Positions 25,643 to 35,003 are shown, numbered from the stretch's first letter. The stretch is 64,000 bases of DNA from Photobacterium jeanii (GCF_001650345.1 NZ_LVHF01000012.1:124001-188000), one strand, 5' to 3'. A program made the numbers and translations. The notes: generated from the sequence alone by a model not told the origin.

Positions 25643-26314
25643 ATGTTACGACTTGCAGGCCTCTGTAAAGGTTACAAAGATGGCAACGAGTATCACTCAG
25701 TGCTTCAAGGTGCTGAGCTCGCATTAAAGCAGGGACAACAGCTGGCATTAATGGGGGAAAGTGGTTCAGGCAAGAGTACTTTGCTGAATCTTATTGCAGG
25801 TTTAGACAGTGTCGACACCGGTGAAATTTGGTTAGGTGATACTGCAATTCATGCTATTTCTGAGCGTGAACGTACCGCTTTCCGACGTAATAATATTGGC
25901 TTGGTTTTCCAGCAGTTTAATTTATTACCAACCTTGACTACCGAAGACAATATTCGTTTTTGTCGTCAGCTAAAAGGGCTGAAAGATGATCAATCCTTAT
26001 GGCGTCAAATTGTTTCTGCGCTAGATCTACGCCCGTTACTTGATCGTTATCCAGAAGAGATGTCGGGTGGTCAGCAACAACGTGCGGCAATTGCGCGTGC
26101 GCTTTACATGGAGCCCGATATTTTACTGGCAGATGAGCCAACTGGTAGCCTCGATGAACGTAATGCCAGTGCGGTCATTCGTTTGTTAACTAACCTTGCG
26201 ACCAAGCTCGATTGTACGTTATTGCTTGTGACTCACAGTGAGCAAGTTGCCGCGCATATGCAAGGTTGTATTCGTCTCCAAGGAGGGCAATTACATGTCC
26301 AAGCCAGTCGCTAA
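25643..26314 (+). CDS. ABC transporter ATP-binding protein (AttE/LolD/MacB type)
   Basis: This 223-residue nucleotide-binding subunit has Walker A GESGSGKST (about 39-47), the Q-loop LVFQQFNLLPTLT, signature MSGGQQQRAAIARAL, Walker B ILLADEPTGSLD and the H-loop LVTHSEQV. The VFQQFNLL Q-loop and overall length place it with LolD/MacB-like ATPases that pair with FtsX-type permeases. GAGGA lies ahead of the ATG. Its last 20 bases overlap the permease start, and the third gene is an AttH/CrtC lipoprotein, so an AttEFGH-like assembly is inferred. Confidence 0.9.
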   Translation: MLRLAGLCKGYKDGNEYHSVLQGAELALKQGQQLALMGESGSGKSTLLNLIAGLDSVDTGEIWLGDTAIHAISERERTAFRRNNIGLVFQQFNLLPTLTTEDNIRFCRQLKGLKDDQSLWRQIVSALDLRPLLDRYPEEMSGGQQQRAAIARALYMEPDILLADEPTGSLDERNASAVIRLLTNLATKLDCTLLLVTHSEQVAAHMQGCIRLQGGQLHVQASR

Positions 26315-28748
26315 GGCGCTCTGGGGACATTATCGTCGCCATCCTTTCCAAATTCTGCTCGTATGGCTGGGGTTAACGTTAGGCATCGCCTTGTTGATTG
26401 GGGTTATGGCTATCAATCAGCAAGCACGTGAAAGTTACCGCCAAGGTGAGCAGCTGTTTGATAATCCTTTCCCTTACCGTATCCGTTCTTTGCAAAGTGG
26501 TATGAAGGTACCGCAGGGCTTTTATATCGATCTTCGTCGTGCTGGCTTCAAAGAGTGTGTGCCAATCGATGAGCATCGCATCACAACCGAACAACAACGC
26601 GACTTCGAGTTACTTGGTGTTGATCCTATCGCCATGTTCTCCACGCTCAAAAGCACCGGACCATCTCAACCTCAGCTGTTTGACTTAATTACGCCGCCAT
26701 ACCCAATTTTAATTGGTGAACAATTAGCACGTTATATCGGGGTGCAAGATGGCGAAATGATCACCCTAGACGATGGCATGAATATTGGACCATTGCGTGT
26801 GGTGAGTGATGAGCGTATTGGTGGCCCGCGAATGATTGCTGATATGGCATTGCTGCGTCAGATCAGCCGTAGTTCAGGTTTCACTGCTGTGATCTGCCGT
26901 GAGATGTCATCTGAGCGGATACGAGATTTAGAAGCGAAACTACCATCTGGAATGGGGATGGATGTTAATCAAAGCGCAACGCTTGAGCCGCTGACAAACG
27001 CTTTCCACCTTAATTTGTTTGCAATGGGGATGCTTTCGTTTGTGGTGGGCTTGTTTATTTTTTATCAAGCCATGTCGTTATCTTTGTCACAGCGTCAACC
27101 TTTAGTGGGTTTGTTACGTCAAATGGGTGTTTCGGGCTATCAGTTATCGGGTGCGTTGGCGATAGAAATTCTACTGTGGGTGATCCTTGGTTTAGTCGGG
27201 GGGAACTTGCTTGGCTTATTGCTGGCGCAACAACTGTTACCTTCAGTCGCGGCAACCTTGAGTGATCTCTATGGTGCGAATGTCAATCTGGCGATTGAAT
27301 GGCACTGGCAGTGGGGATTAGCAAGTTTAGCGATTGCTGTATTTGGCTCGGTATTGGCATGTGGTTGGCCAGCACTTCGTTTGATTAAAACGCAACCCTT
27401 ACGATTGGCGACAAGAATGTCTTTGATCCGTATTAGTGGTCGAGAATTTGCGTTTCAGGCCATTATTTCTTGTTTCTTTATTGGGGCGGCTTACGGCGTT
27501 TATCAATTACCTCATGGACAAACTGCTGGCTTTGTCTTGATTGCTTTCATTCTTGTCGCCTGTGGGTTGATGATGCCGTTTATTTTATGGCAATTCTTCC
27601 GTTTGCTCGCCAAGGTGGTGAAGGCCGCCAGACTACGTTGGTTCTTCTCTGATGCCGCTGCGAGCCTGAGTTATCGTGGTGTTGCAGCAATGGCATTTAT
27701 GCTGGCGCTGGCCTCCAATATCGGAATGGAAACCATGGTTGGTAGTTTCCGCTATACAACCGAAAACTGGCTGGGGCAGCGTTTGGCGGCTGATATTTAT
27801 GTGCGTCCTCCTTTAAGTGTGGCTACCCGACTAGAAACATGGCTGGAACAGCAGCCAGAAGTTGACCAAGTATGGCGTCGCTGGCGTAAAGAACTTGATA
27901 CCCATAAAGGTATTGTTGAACTGCGCAGCATTGGTCATTCGCAAGGTGAAAAAGCGGCGATGGCAGTGAAAGTCGCCACACCTGATTACTGGGCAAAAAC
28001 ACATAGCCAACGTGCAGTGATGGTAAGTGAATCTATGGCACTGCGCGAAGGTTGGAAGCCGGGGGACATTGTTAACCTGCCAGCGCCGCTTGGTAAAGGC
28101 TGGCATATTTCAGCAGTTTATTACGATTACGGTAATCCACATGGTCAGTTGTTGTTATCACAACGCAATTGGCAAAAATTGTGGCAGAAAAAAGGTGCGG
28201 TGGGTTTTGCTATTCATTTGAAAGAAGGTGAATCACCTGAGCCAATCATGGCGCGGATGGGAGAGCGCTTCCGTTTGCAGCCAGAGCGAGTTCGAAATAA
28301 TGCCGAGCTAATGAATCAAGCAATGCGAGTCTTTGACCGTACCTTTGTTGTGACATCGACGCTGGGTAAATTGACTTTATTCATTTCGGTGTGTGGTCTG
28401 TTTGTGGCGACAGTGGCGGGTGAAGTGTCACGTCAACGCCAGTTCGCACTATTACGCTGTATGGGCATGACGGGTCGTGAACTTGCTATGTTAGGTGGTG
28501 GACAGTTATTCATTATCGGCTTATTGACCGCGCTAATGGCGTTACCGCTAGGCTTAGTATTAGCGCAACTGTTAATAGACGTGGTGCTGAAATATTCGTT
28601 TGGCTGGACGATGGAGCTTTACTTCTTCCCGAGTCAGTACCTAGTGTCGTTAAGTGCTGCTTTAGTTGTTTTACTTGCTGCGGGGGCTTGGCCTGTGTGG
28701 CGACTAGTTAAACGTTCAGCGATCACCTCATTACGTGAGTCATTCTAA
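26295..28748 (+). CDS. FtsX/MacB-type ABC permease (fused AttF-AttG-like)
   Basis: This 817-residue permease consists of two FtsX-like halves. Helix 1 (FQILLVWLGLTLGIALLIGV) is followed by an extracytoplasmic domain and a three-helix core around residues 245-360. There is a second such arrangement in the C-terminal half (VTSTLGKLTLFISVCGLFVATV, then QLFIIGLLTALMALPLGLVL and a last helix). This ten-helix layout resembles lipoprotein/mechanotransmission ABC systems rather than substrate-channel permeases. AGGAGGG seven bases before the ATG at 26295 fixes the start, inside the ATPase gene; the open frame extends further upstream. TAATG couples it to the lipoprotein gene. Confidence 0.88.
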   Translation: MSKPVAKALWGHYRRHPFQILLVWLGLTLGIALLIGVMAINQQARESYRQGEQLFDNPFPYRIRSLQSGMKVPQGFYIDLRRAGFKECVPIDEHRITTEQQRDFELLGVDPIAMFSTLKSTGPSQPQLFDLITPPYPILIGEQLARYIGVQDGEMITLDDGMNIGPLRVVSDERIGGPRMIADMALLRQISRSSGFTAVICREMSSERIRDLEAKLPSGMGMDVNQSATLEPLTNAFHLNLFAMGMLSFVVGLFIFYQAMSLSLSQRQPLVGLLRQMGVSGYQLSGALAIEILLWVILGLVGGNLLGLLLAQQLLPSVAATLSDLYGANVNLAIEWHWQWGLASLAIAVFGSVLACGWPALRLIKTQPLRLATRMSLIRISGREFAFQAIISCFFIGAAYGVYQLPHGQTAGFVLIAFILVACGLMMPFILWQFFRLLAKVVKAARLRWFFSDAAASLSYRGVAAMAFMLALASNIGMETMVGSFRYTTENWLGQRLAADIYVRPPLSVATRLETWLEQQPEVDQVWRRWRKELDTHKGIVELRSIGHSQGEKAAMAVKVATPDYWAKTHSQRAVMVSESMALREGWKPGDIVNLPAPLGKGWHISAVYYDYGNPHGQLLLSQRNWQKLWQKKGAVGFAIHLKEGESPEPIMARMGERFRLQPERVRNNAELMNQAMRVFDRTFVVTSTLGKLTLFISVCGLFVATVAGEVSRQRQFALLRCMGMTGRELAMLGGGQLFIIGLLTALMALPLGLVLAQLLIDVVLKYSFGWTMELYFFPSQYLVSLSAALVVLLAAGAWPVWRLVKRSAITSLRESF

Positions 28749-29827
28749 TGGGTAAGTATCTAGTTTTATTTTTACTATTGATGGGTTTAGTCGGCTGTGA
28801 ACCGACAGAGCCTGTCGCGCCAACGGTTAGCGTACTGACAGAAGCGAAGACTGATGATGCTGATCAAGCGTTTGAAAAAGTGACGCCAGATCGTCAATTA
28901 ATTTTCCCTGATGATCATGGTGAGCATCCGACCTTTAAAACCGAGTGGTGGTATCTGACCGCGAATTTAACCGATGATAACGGCAATGAATACGGTTTGC
29001 AGTGGACGCAATTTCGAATCGCAACGAGCAAAAGTGATAACCCTGGTTGGGGGAGTCCACAAATTTATATGGCACATGCGGTGATCACGACTGAAAACAG
29101 CAACCAATCAGCTGAACGTTTTGCCCGTGGTGGGATAGGTCAGGCGGGGATGACAAATTCACCGTACCGTATCTGGTTGGATAATTGGGTGTGGGAAGCC
29201 GAGGGCGATAACCCTTTTCCGGGTAAGTTGCATTTTGCCGATGAAGCAATGGCTGCTGAGCTAAATATTACCAACCAAGGTGAATTGATCCTTCATGGCG
29301 ATGATGGTTATAGCCAAAAACACCCGGCAGAACCACGAGCATCATATTACTACAGTGCGCCATTTTTAAGCGTAGATGGGAAATTGACGCTAAATGGTGA
29401 GTCTTTCAAAGTGTCGGGTACCGCTTGGTATGATCGTGAATGGAGTAGTAGCATGCTTGCTAATGACCAGCAAGGATGGGATTGGTTCTCCATTCGCTTA
29501 GATGATGGTAGCGCGTTGATGGCGGCACAAATTCGCGCCAAAGATAACAAAGCGTATACTTTTGGCTCTCGCAGTTGGCCTAATGGTAAAGTTATACCAT
29601 TGAAAAACGGCGAAATTTATCTGACTCCGCTGAGCTATTCAACCACGAGTGGTAAAACTTTACCAATGAAGTGGCGTGTGGATATTCCTTCGCAAGAGAT
29701 TAGGTTATCTGTTGGCGTATTACGCAAAGAGCAGTGGTTACCTTTTACTTTTCCGTATTGGGAAGGTCCTATTTCTGTCACGGGGAGTCATCAAGGTCGT
29801 GGCTTTATGGAGCTAACTGGCTATTAA
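28748..29827 (+). CDS. AttH/CrtC lipocalin-like lipoprotein
   Basis: This 359-residue protein has a lipoprotein signal (hydrophobic leader then LVGC, Cys17 as the lipidated residue). The body is of the CrtC/AttH family (lipocalin-like, hydroxyneurosporene-synthase-related): FPDDHGEHPTFKTEWWYLTANL, GLQWTQFRI, YYYSAPFLSVDG, GTAWYDREWSS and GWDWFSIRLDDGSALM. The CrtC hydratase name is misleading: in non-photosynthetic bacteria these proteins accompany ABC systems annotated AttEFGH after Agrobacterium. The ATG overlaps the permease stop by one base. The likely role is in the cell envelope, binding or modifying a lipid-like ligand; inferred. Confidence 0.85.
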   Translation: MGKYLVLFLLLMGLVGCEPTEPVAPTVSVLTEAKTDDADQAFEKVTPDRQLIFPDDHGEHPTFKTEWWYLTANLTDDNGNEYGLQWTQFRIATSKSDNPGWGSPQIYMAHAVITTENSNQSAERFARGGIGQAGMTNSPYRIWLDNWVWEAEGDNPFPGKLHFADEAMAAELNITNQGELILHGDDGYSQKHPAEPRASYYYSAPFLSVDGKLTLNGESFKVSGTAWYDREWSSSMLANDQQGWDWFSIRLDDGSALMAAQIRAKDNKAYTFGSRSWPNGKVIPLKNGEIYLTPLSYSTTSGKTLPMKWRVDIPSQEIRLSVGVLRKEQWLPFTFPYWEGPISVTGSHQGRGFMELTGY

Positions 29828-29946
29828 TATATTTAACTGATACAAGGGATTGGTCGCTTAACTGTTCATCATCAGCCTTAGGTTATGAAGCATAAGCATT
29901 AAATGGTGATGAGTCGTTGAGTGATCAAAGATCATAAGGAAATAAT

Positions 29947-31245
29947 GTGAGCAATTTCTTTTTCGATGAGCAAGCGTTGTCTCAGCGTCTCATTAATTAT
30001 CGTCGTGAGCTACACCGTTACCCAGAAGCGGCATGGTGTGAATTTTTTACCACCAGTCGAATCGCCGCCCACTTAAAACACCTCGATTATCAACTCGCGT
30101 TTTCCGATCAAATTATCCGCCCTGAATCCATCATGGGACGAGATGATAAGTTAGTACAACAAGCCCAAGAGCGTGCCCTGCAATGGGGCGCAGATACAGA
30201 AAGTTTGATTTTGATGAACGGTGTCACAGGCGTTGGTGCCATGCTAGATACCGGAAGACCAGGACCAAACATTGCCTTTCGTTTTGATATTGATGCAGTC
30301 GAAGTAGCAGAGAGCCAAGACGACTCTCATCGCCCTTATTTTCTCGGTTTTTCATCACTTTCATCTGGTGTCACTCACGCTTGTGGCCATGATGCACATG
30401 TTGCTATCGGTTTAGGCTTAGCAGAGGTGTTAGCTGAAAATCGCGATAAGCTATGTGGGAAGATTAAGCTACTTTTTCAACCTGCAGAAGAAGGTTGTCG
30501 CGCCGGTAAAGCCATTGCTGAGAGCGGCTGGTTAGATGATGTGGATTATCTCGTTGCGGCTCACATTGGCATGAATGTACCAAGCGGTACATTAGTGTGT
30601 GATCCTCAGCATTTCTTGTGCAGTTCTAAATTTGATCTTCAATTTAACGGTAAACCAGCCCATGCAGGTATTGAGCCTAATGCTGGTCGTAATGCGTTGG
30701 CTGCGGCATGTACTGCGGTTTCACAAATGCTTGCCATTCCTCGCCACCGTGATGGCATGACACGAGTTAATGTCGGCCAGCTAATGTCTGGTGAAGGGCG
30801 AAACGTAATTCCAGAGAAGGCATTGCTGAAAGGTGAAACTCGTGGTGAAAATCGTGAACTAAACACTTACATGTACCAGCAGGTTGAGCAAATAGCCCAT
30901 GCGTCAGCAATGATGCATGGTGTTGATGTCGAGATAAAAGCTCAAGGTGAAGCGATAGGGTTATATAACGATGCCAGCATGGTTAATTTGTTATATCGCC
31001 TTGGCGAGCAAAGCGGTTTTACTCACGTAGTTCGTGAAAAAGATTTTGGTGCCAGCGAAGACGCCGGATATTTGGTGGATCGTGTTCAACAAAATGGCGG
31101 TAAAGCCGTGTACTGTTTGGTTGGCTCTGATCTTACTGCAGGTCACCATAACGGTGATTTTGACATTGATGAAACGCGTATGCTGCCAGCAGTTAAGCTA
31201 TATATGAATATAATTAGCCAGCTTCAGGCTGAAGTGAGTTGCTAA
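29947..31245 (+). CDS. M20D amidohydrolase, AbgA-like
   Basis: This 432-residue zinc amidohydrolase has GTG as start codon and AAGGA shortly upstream. It is collinear with E. coli AbgA (p-aminobenzoyl-glutamate hydrolase subunit A, 436 residues): LDTGRPGPNIAFRFDIDAVEV, SHRPYFLGF, HACGHDAHVAIGLGLA, LLFQPAEEGCRAG, AAHIGMNVPSGT, KFDLQFNGKPAHAG, GRNVIPEKALLKGETRG and AGHHNGDFDIDE. The two-zinc ligands of M20 enzymes (H-x-C-G-H-D, E-E-G, the late AGHH) are present. AbgB and AbgT are not next to it, so the natural substrate may differ from the folate breakdown product used in E. coli. Confidence 0.85.
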   Translation: MSNFFFDEQALSQRLINYRRELHRYPEAAWCEFFTTSRIAAHLKHLDYQLAFSDQIIRPESIMGRDDKLVQQAQERALQWGADTESLILMNGVTGVGAMLDTGRPGPNIAFRFDIDAVEVAESQDDSHRPYFLGFSSLSSGVTHACGHDAHVAIGLGLAEVLAENRDKLCGKIKLLFQPAEEGCRAGKAIAESGWLDDVDYLVAAHIGMNVPSGTLVCDPQHFLCSSKFDLQFNGKPAHAGIEPNAGRNALAAACTAVSQMLAIPRHRDGMTRVNVGQLMSGEGRNVIPEKALLKGETRGENRELNTYMYQQVEQIAHASAMMHGVDVEIKAQGEAIGLYNDASMVNLLYRLGEQSGFTHVVREKDFGASEDAGYLVDRVQQNGGKAVYCLVGSDLTAGHHNGDFDIDETRMLPAVKLYMNIISQLQAEVSC

Positions 31246-31493
31246 ACGGAGCATATGCTCTAAATGCGCTTGAGCAATTGTGAAGAATTGGTATTATACT
31301 GCCCGCCTATTTATAAAAGCATTTCAAATTAATAATATGTTTTGGCGTATCTGGAAATATACGCCAAAAACATGACAAAAAAACTCACTTTATTGATATC
31401 ACATCAAATATTTTACATACATGCTTTTTTTCTGGTCATTCAAAGCTGAAGAAATAAAATCAGCACTAGAAGTTATAACAAGAAGAAGCAGTT

Positions 31494-32318
31494 ATGCACA
31501 AAATCCACTTATTAGATGTGCCGAACACCGTGCGAATTACATCACTTCAAGATGAACGTGATTACGTTGATATCAGTTTTTTACTTCAGCCTATTGTTGA
31601 GCCTGCAAATGGAGAAGTTGTCGCTTACGAAGCCCTATCAAAAGTTTTAACCCAAGAAGGTGAGCAGTTAAATAACGAGCTTTTCTTCGAGCAACTAGAT
31701 GATGAGTTTCTGAAAGCTTTGGTATTAGCGCAGATAAAAGCTTTTAAGCAAAGCGTTTATAAGCAACGACGTGTTTTAATTTCATATAACCTTTCTTTAT
31801 CTTGCATGAACGATGAATGTTTTATTGATACTCTGTTAGGCACTGCGACGCAAAAAATAGCGCTTGAGTTTACAAACTTAGATACCAATATTCGTTCGAA
31901 GCGATTACTTGCTAATTTGCAGAAAGTACAAAAAAAAGGACATCAACTTTGGCTAGATGATTACCTCCATCAGTCTAAAGAAGCAAATTTAACGTTAGGG
32001 AATATTGAGTGGGATATCATTAAAATTGATAAATCCTATTTGTTTTTTAATACAAAGGAGGAATCACTACTAGAATCATTAACAACGGTACTGCAAAGCT
32101 ATGTGAAGAAAGGACTTGTCTTTGAAGGAGTAGAGACCGAGCTTCAGCGTAGACTTATCTGTGGTCATCGTGTTTACGCCCAGGGGTATTACTTCTCTTA
32201 CCCGCGTTCTGTAGAAGATGCGATATCCCGTACTTACTATTCGCCTTGGAATACTATAAGTAATGAAAGCCGCTCTAAAAAGCAACATAGAGATAAGGCA
32301 TCACTGCCTACACCATAA
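31494..32318 (+). CDS. Stand-alone EAL-domain protein with degenerate loop
   Basis: This 274-residue EAL protein has no membrane or sensor domain. The catalytic positions YEALSK (about 45-50), the N in YNLSLS, LEFT, IKIDKSY and FEGVET survive, and the Asp pair remains at WLDDY (155-156). The DDFGTGYS loop, which helps dimerisation and metal binding, reads DDYLHQSK, so phosphodiesterase activity is doubtful. The last 56 bases overlap the start of an AraC-family gene in another frame, implying coupled expression. Function could be c-di-GMP hydrolysis, c-di-GMP binding, or protein-protein control of its partner regulator. Confidence 0.82.
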   Translation: MHKIHLLDVPNTVRITSLQDERDYVDISFLLQPIVEPANGEVVAYEALSKVLTQEGEQLNNELFFEQLDDEFLKALVLAQIKAFKQSVYKQRRVLISYNLSLSCMNDECFIDTLLGTATQKIALEFTNLDTNIRSKRLLANLQKVQKKGHQLWLDDYLHQSKEANLTLGNIEWDIIKIDKSYLFFNTKEESLLESLTTVLQSYVKKGLVFEGVETELQRRLICGHRVYAQGYYFSYPRSVEDAISRTYYSPWNTISNESRSKKQHRDKASLPTP

Positions 32319-33084
32319 GGGATCTTTTTCAAATTTTTACGCTGTTGATTATAAATTAATAAGAATAAAGAACGCAGTTGGCTTTGTATCAATCAAAGGC
32401 GTAATAAATGAAATAAAAGGCAAAGGGATCATCTACATACCTTGCCACTCACAAGTTACATGTTCAGTTCAGTCAGCAAACGGAGAAAGAGTAGAATTAG
32501 ATATACTCAGTTTTAAAAAAGATTGTTTTCACGAAATTGTGGAAGTGTTAAAGCCCTTTGTGGTTTACAGTCAGTTCAACAATGTAAGCCAGATGTACTT
32601 TCAGTACAATGACGAGTTCGACCCTGAATTTGATAGTCTGCTTGAAATTCAAAATGGCACGAACCAACACAAAGACACGATTAGCCACGCTCTTTCACAA
32701 ACAATCATTTACAAGATTGTATCCAAGTACGCTTCACACTTACTTACATGTACCCATGATGAGCAGTGTATTGTGAAGTTGATCAGCGAAATTATTACTA
32801 ACGACTTAACTAAAAAGTGGAAGTTAGCTGAGATCGCAACAGTATTAAATATGTCTGTTTCGACCTTACAAAGAAAACTTAATGATGAAGATGTAGACTT
32901 TACAAAGTTACTCATTGATTTGAAGCTAAGCAAAGCAAGAGATTTTCTGACGTACTCATCGATACCTATAACCCAGGTTGCTAATAAATCGGGCTTTGAA
33001 AACTTAGCTTATTTTTCTAATTCATTTAAAAAGCATTTTAAGATGACGCCGACTCATTTTAGGCGTTCCGTCAAAGGGAGTTGA
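32263..33084 (+). CDS. AraC-family transcriptional regulator (ToxT/GadX-like)
   Basis: This 273-residue regulator has a poorly conserved N-terminal sensing domain (about 1-165) and a C-terminal two-helix-turn-helix AraC domain: KWKLAEIATVLNMSVSTLQRKL, then PITQVANKSGFENLAYFSNSFKKHF with the end MTPTHFRR. The DITxxW-like entry (NDLTKKWKLAEIA) and low GC are like the ToxT/GadX/Rns subgroup that controls pili, toxins and acid resistance. The start inside the upstream EAL gene lacks an evident Shine-Dalgarno, so translation may depend on the upstream ribosome. Targets unknown; a pair of a c-di-GMP-type protein and an activator is suggestive of surface or colonisation control. Confidence 0.85.
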   Translation: MKAALKSNIEIRHHCLHHKGSFSNFYAVDYKLIRIKNAVGFVSIKGVINEIKGKGIIYIPCHSQVTCSVQSANGERVELDILSFKKDCFHEIVEVLKPFVVYSQFNNVSQMYFQYNDEFDPEFDSLLEIQNGTNQHKDTISHALSQTIIYKIVSKYASHLLTCTHDEQCIVKLISEIITNDLTKKWKLAEIATVLNMSVSTLQRKLNDEDVDFTKLLIDLKLSKARDFLTYSSIPITQVANKSGFENLAYFSNSFKKHFKMTPTHFRRSVKGS

Positions 33085-33095
33085 TATAGGTAATG

Positions 33096-33115
33096 AAGGG
33101 GCATAATTGCCCCTT
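33096..33115. terminator. Probable terminator between the AraC gene and the DUF3592 gene
   Basis: AAGGGGCA, loop TAAT, TGCCCCTT: an 8-bp perfect stem 11 bases after the AraC stop. The following T content is low, so strength is uncertain. Confidence 0.55.
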
Positions 33116-33194
33116 ATCTGCGCTATTAGTAGTATTGTTATCACTATAGCGATGCTATATTGCTAATAAGTAGGTGGTTGATGATTTGAGTAAG

Positions 33195-33638
33195 CTACGA
33201 TGATAAACCGACTGAAATAGAAACACTTGCTTTTGATCTGCCAACCATCCAAGAAAATAGAAGTAGTACAGCTGCAATCATCAGCAGTATTACAACGGAA
33301 GACCACTTTTCAAAAAATGAGTTAATGACTGCACGATCTGGGTATTCAGCCTCGTAGAGTACTTCTAGCGTCTGCCCTATTTTATATTTAGGTGGATTAG
33401 AACTAATAGAGCTCACAAATTGGACTTCACTCCCACCTTGTGTGGTAAAGGTTACAATTGGAGCAAAGTTATCTCTTCCTTCATTATCTTCAGATTTATT
33501 AATTTGGTAGTCGATGACAGTACCATTTGTTTTTAAGCTATTATCTAGTCGATGGCTTACTTCACCAAATTGCAAATACGATATATATATGAGTAAGGCA
33601 GAAAGAAGTGCAAGTATAATCCTTAATATTAATTTCAT
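33195..33638 (-). CDS. DUF3592-like two-helix membrane protein
   Basis: This 147-residue protein has an N-terminal membrane helix (LILRIILALLSALLIYISYL), a roughly 80-residue beta-rich extracytoplasmic part (GTVIDYQINKS, PIVTFTTQGGSEVQFVS, YKIGQTLEVLYEAEYPDRAVIN) and a second helix (VVILLMIAAVLLLFSWMVG). The middle strongly resembles DUF3592 (TxGxVxxY, PxVxFxT, G..V.V.Y.P..P..A.I), a widespread family without known function. Solitary gene. Confidence 0.78.
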   Translation of the reverse strand: MKLILRIILALLSALLIYISYLQFGEVSHRLDNSLKTNGTVIDYQINKSEDNEGRDNFAPIVTFTTQGGSEVQFVSSISSNPPKYKIGQTLEVLYEAEYPDRAVINSFFEKWSSVVILLMIAAVLLLFSWMVGRSKASVSISVGLSS

Positions 33639-33801
33639 TGCTATGTCTCATTAAAAGTAATAATAAGGTCGGAATGCTAGCATATAAAATATGCTTTTAT
33701 GATGGTTGTAAATTAAGCGAAATTTATTTCATGTAAAATTTGAAGCTATAGCAAATAGAATAAGATTAACTCAAAACTAATGTGTTAGTTGTCATAAATA
33801 A

Positions 33802-33826
33802 AAAGAGGCTATATGCCTCTTTTAAA
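33802..33826. terminator. Terminator downstream of cra
   Basis: AAAGAGGC, loop TATAT, GCCTCTTT with A-rich left and T-rich right flanks. It lies 33 bases past the cra stop on the minus strand. Confidence 0.78.
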
Positions 33827-33858
33827 TTTAACCTAATGTTTAAATAGGAGTGTTTTTT

Positions 33859-34842
33859 TTACCTATGTTTAAGTTGTCGTGAGATAACTTCGATCCCTGC
33901 TTTATATCGCCCAGCAGTCGCATTAAGCGCAAGTTCAAGTGCCGTTTCAGCAATAAGCTCATATTGCTGAGGTAATGACTGGATCTTGTTTGGTAAAAAA
34001 TCAAGCAGTCGGTTGTCACCAAAGGTCGCTAATTGCGTGCTTTCAAGAAGTTTGGGTTGGCTTAATAGACTATCAAGTACACCTTCGAACAAGGTATAGG
34101 ATGTTGCCAAGATTGCGTCAGGCATATCGCCAGATTTTATCCAGCCTTGAACAATATCGTAGCCCGTTTGTTGACTAAAGTGCTCGCCATATTCGCTGAT
34201 GATCTTGGTTTGCTCTGAATGGTGATTAATGGCGCTTAAGAAACCTTGCTCACGTTCTTTCGATACACCGAGCTCTTTTACCGCTCCGACCAGACCAATA
34301 CTTGAGATTGGCTTACGTAATAAGCTTTGTGTTAGGGCAAAAGCGCCTTCTAAATCTTCACTGATCACACTCGCAAACACTTCATCATCTAAAGCACGGT
34401 CAATGGCAATAATAGGTACACCAGATGCCTGGATCTTTTTATAGAACTCGTTATCAGCAGGTAACGCACTTGCAACGATTAACGCATCAATACGACGGCT
34501 GAGTAGGGTATTCGCGACTTTCATCTCTGTTTCGGTATCGTCATCTGAACAAGAGATAATAAGTTGGTAGCCTGCTTTGCGCGCATCACGTTCAAGTAAT
34601 TTGGCTAGTTTGGCATAACTGCTGTTTTCAAGATCTGGAATGATCAAACCGAACGAGCGACTGCTCCCAGCACGTAATGATGTTGCAGCATGATCCGGAC
34701 GGAAATTATGTTCATCCACAACCGCCATCACTTTTTGCTGCGTTCTTTCACTGATCCGGTATTTTGCGGCTTTGCCGTTGATCACATAGCTAGCGGTTGT
34801 TCGCGATACGCCAGCCAGTTTTGCGATTTCGTCTAAGGTCAT
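33859..34842 (-). CDS. cra: Catabolite repressor/activator Cra (FruR), LacI family
   Basis: This 327-residue LacI/GalR regulator starts MTLDEIAKLAGVSRTTASYVINGKA with the Cra-specific helix-turn-helix and hinge (KYRISERTQQKVMAVV...SLRAGSSRSFGLIIPDLENSSYA, read in parts), followed by the periplasmic-binding-protein-like effector domain. In enterobacteria Cra binds GCTGAAAC-type palindromes and is released by fructose-1-phosphate; in Vibrionaceae fruR sits divergently from fruBKA as here. Four matching palindromes lie in the shared intergenic region, so control of fruBKA and of its own gene is likely. GAPDH and ppsA elsewhere in the window are further plausible targets. Confidence 0.94.
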   Translation of the reverse strand: MTLDEIAKLAGVSRTTASYVINGKAAKYRISERTQQKVMAVVDEHNFRPDHAATSLRAGSSRSFGLIIPDLENSSYAKLAKLLERDARKAGYQLIISCSDDDTETEMKVANTLLSRRIDALIVASALPADNEFYKKIQASGVPIIAIDRALDDEVFASVISEDLEGAFALTQSLLRKPISSIGLVGAVKELGVSKEREQGFLSAINHHSEQTKIISEYGEHFSQQTGYDIVQGWIKSGDMPDAILATSYTLFEGVLDSLLSQPKLLESTQLATFGDNRLLDFLPNKIQSLPQQYELIAETALELALNATAGRYKAGIEVISRQLKHR

Positions 34843-34919
34843 TTTATGCTCAAACCTGAATAATTGTGCAGTTGATCAAAGTTTCGTCACCGATCTCGCT
34901 GCGAATGTTTGCAATCATA

Positions 34920-34935
34920 GCTGAAACCATTCAGC
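34920..34935. promoter_or_regulatory. Cra-type operator 1
   Basis: GCTGAAACCATTCAGC: the arms GCTGAA and TTCAGC form a near-perfect palindrome, matching the Cra consensus TGAAAC-GTTTCA half-sites at most positions. It lies nearest to the cra gene (78 bases from its start codon) and could mediate autoregulation. Confidence 0.75.
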
Positions 34936-34941
34936 ATGTCA

Positions 34942-34957
34942 GCTGAAAGGTTTCAGC
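34942..34957. promoter_or_regulatory. Cra-type operator 2
   Basis: GCTGAAAGGTTTCAGC: arms GCTGAAA and TTTCAGC, a close palindromic Cra site. Its centre lies 22 bases (about two helical turns) from that of operator 1, so both may be bound on the same DNA face. Confidence 0.78.
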
Positions 34958-35003
34958 AGAGTGTTCAGTTGAATCATTTACAATGATTATCCGAATAGCC
35001 TGT

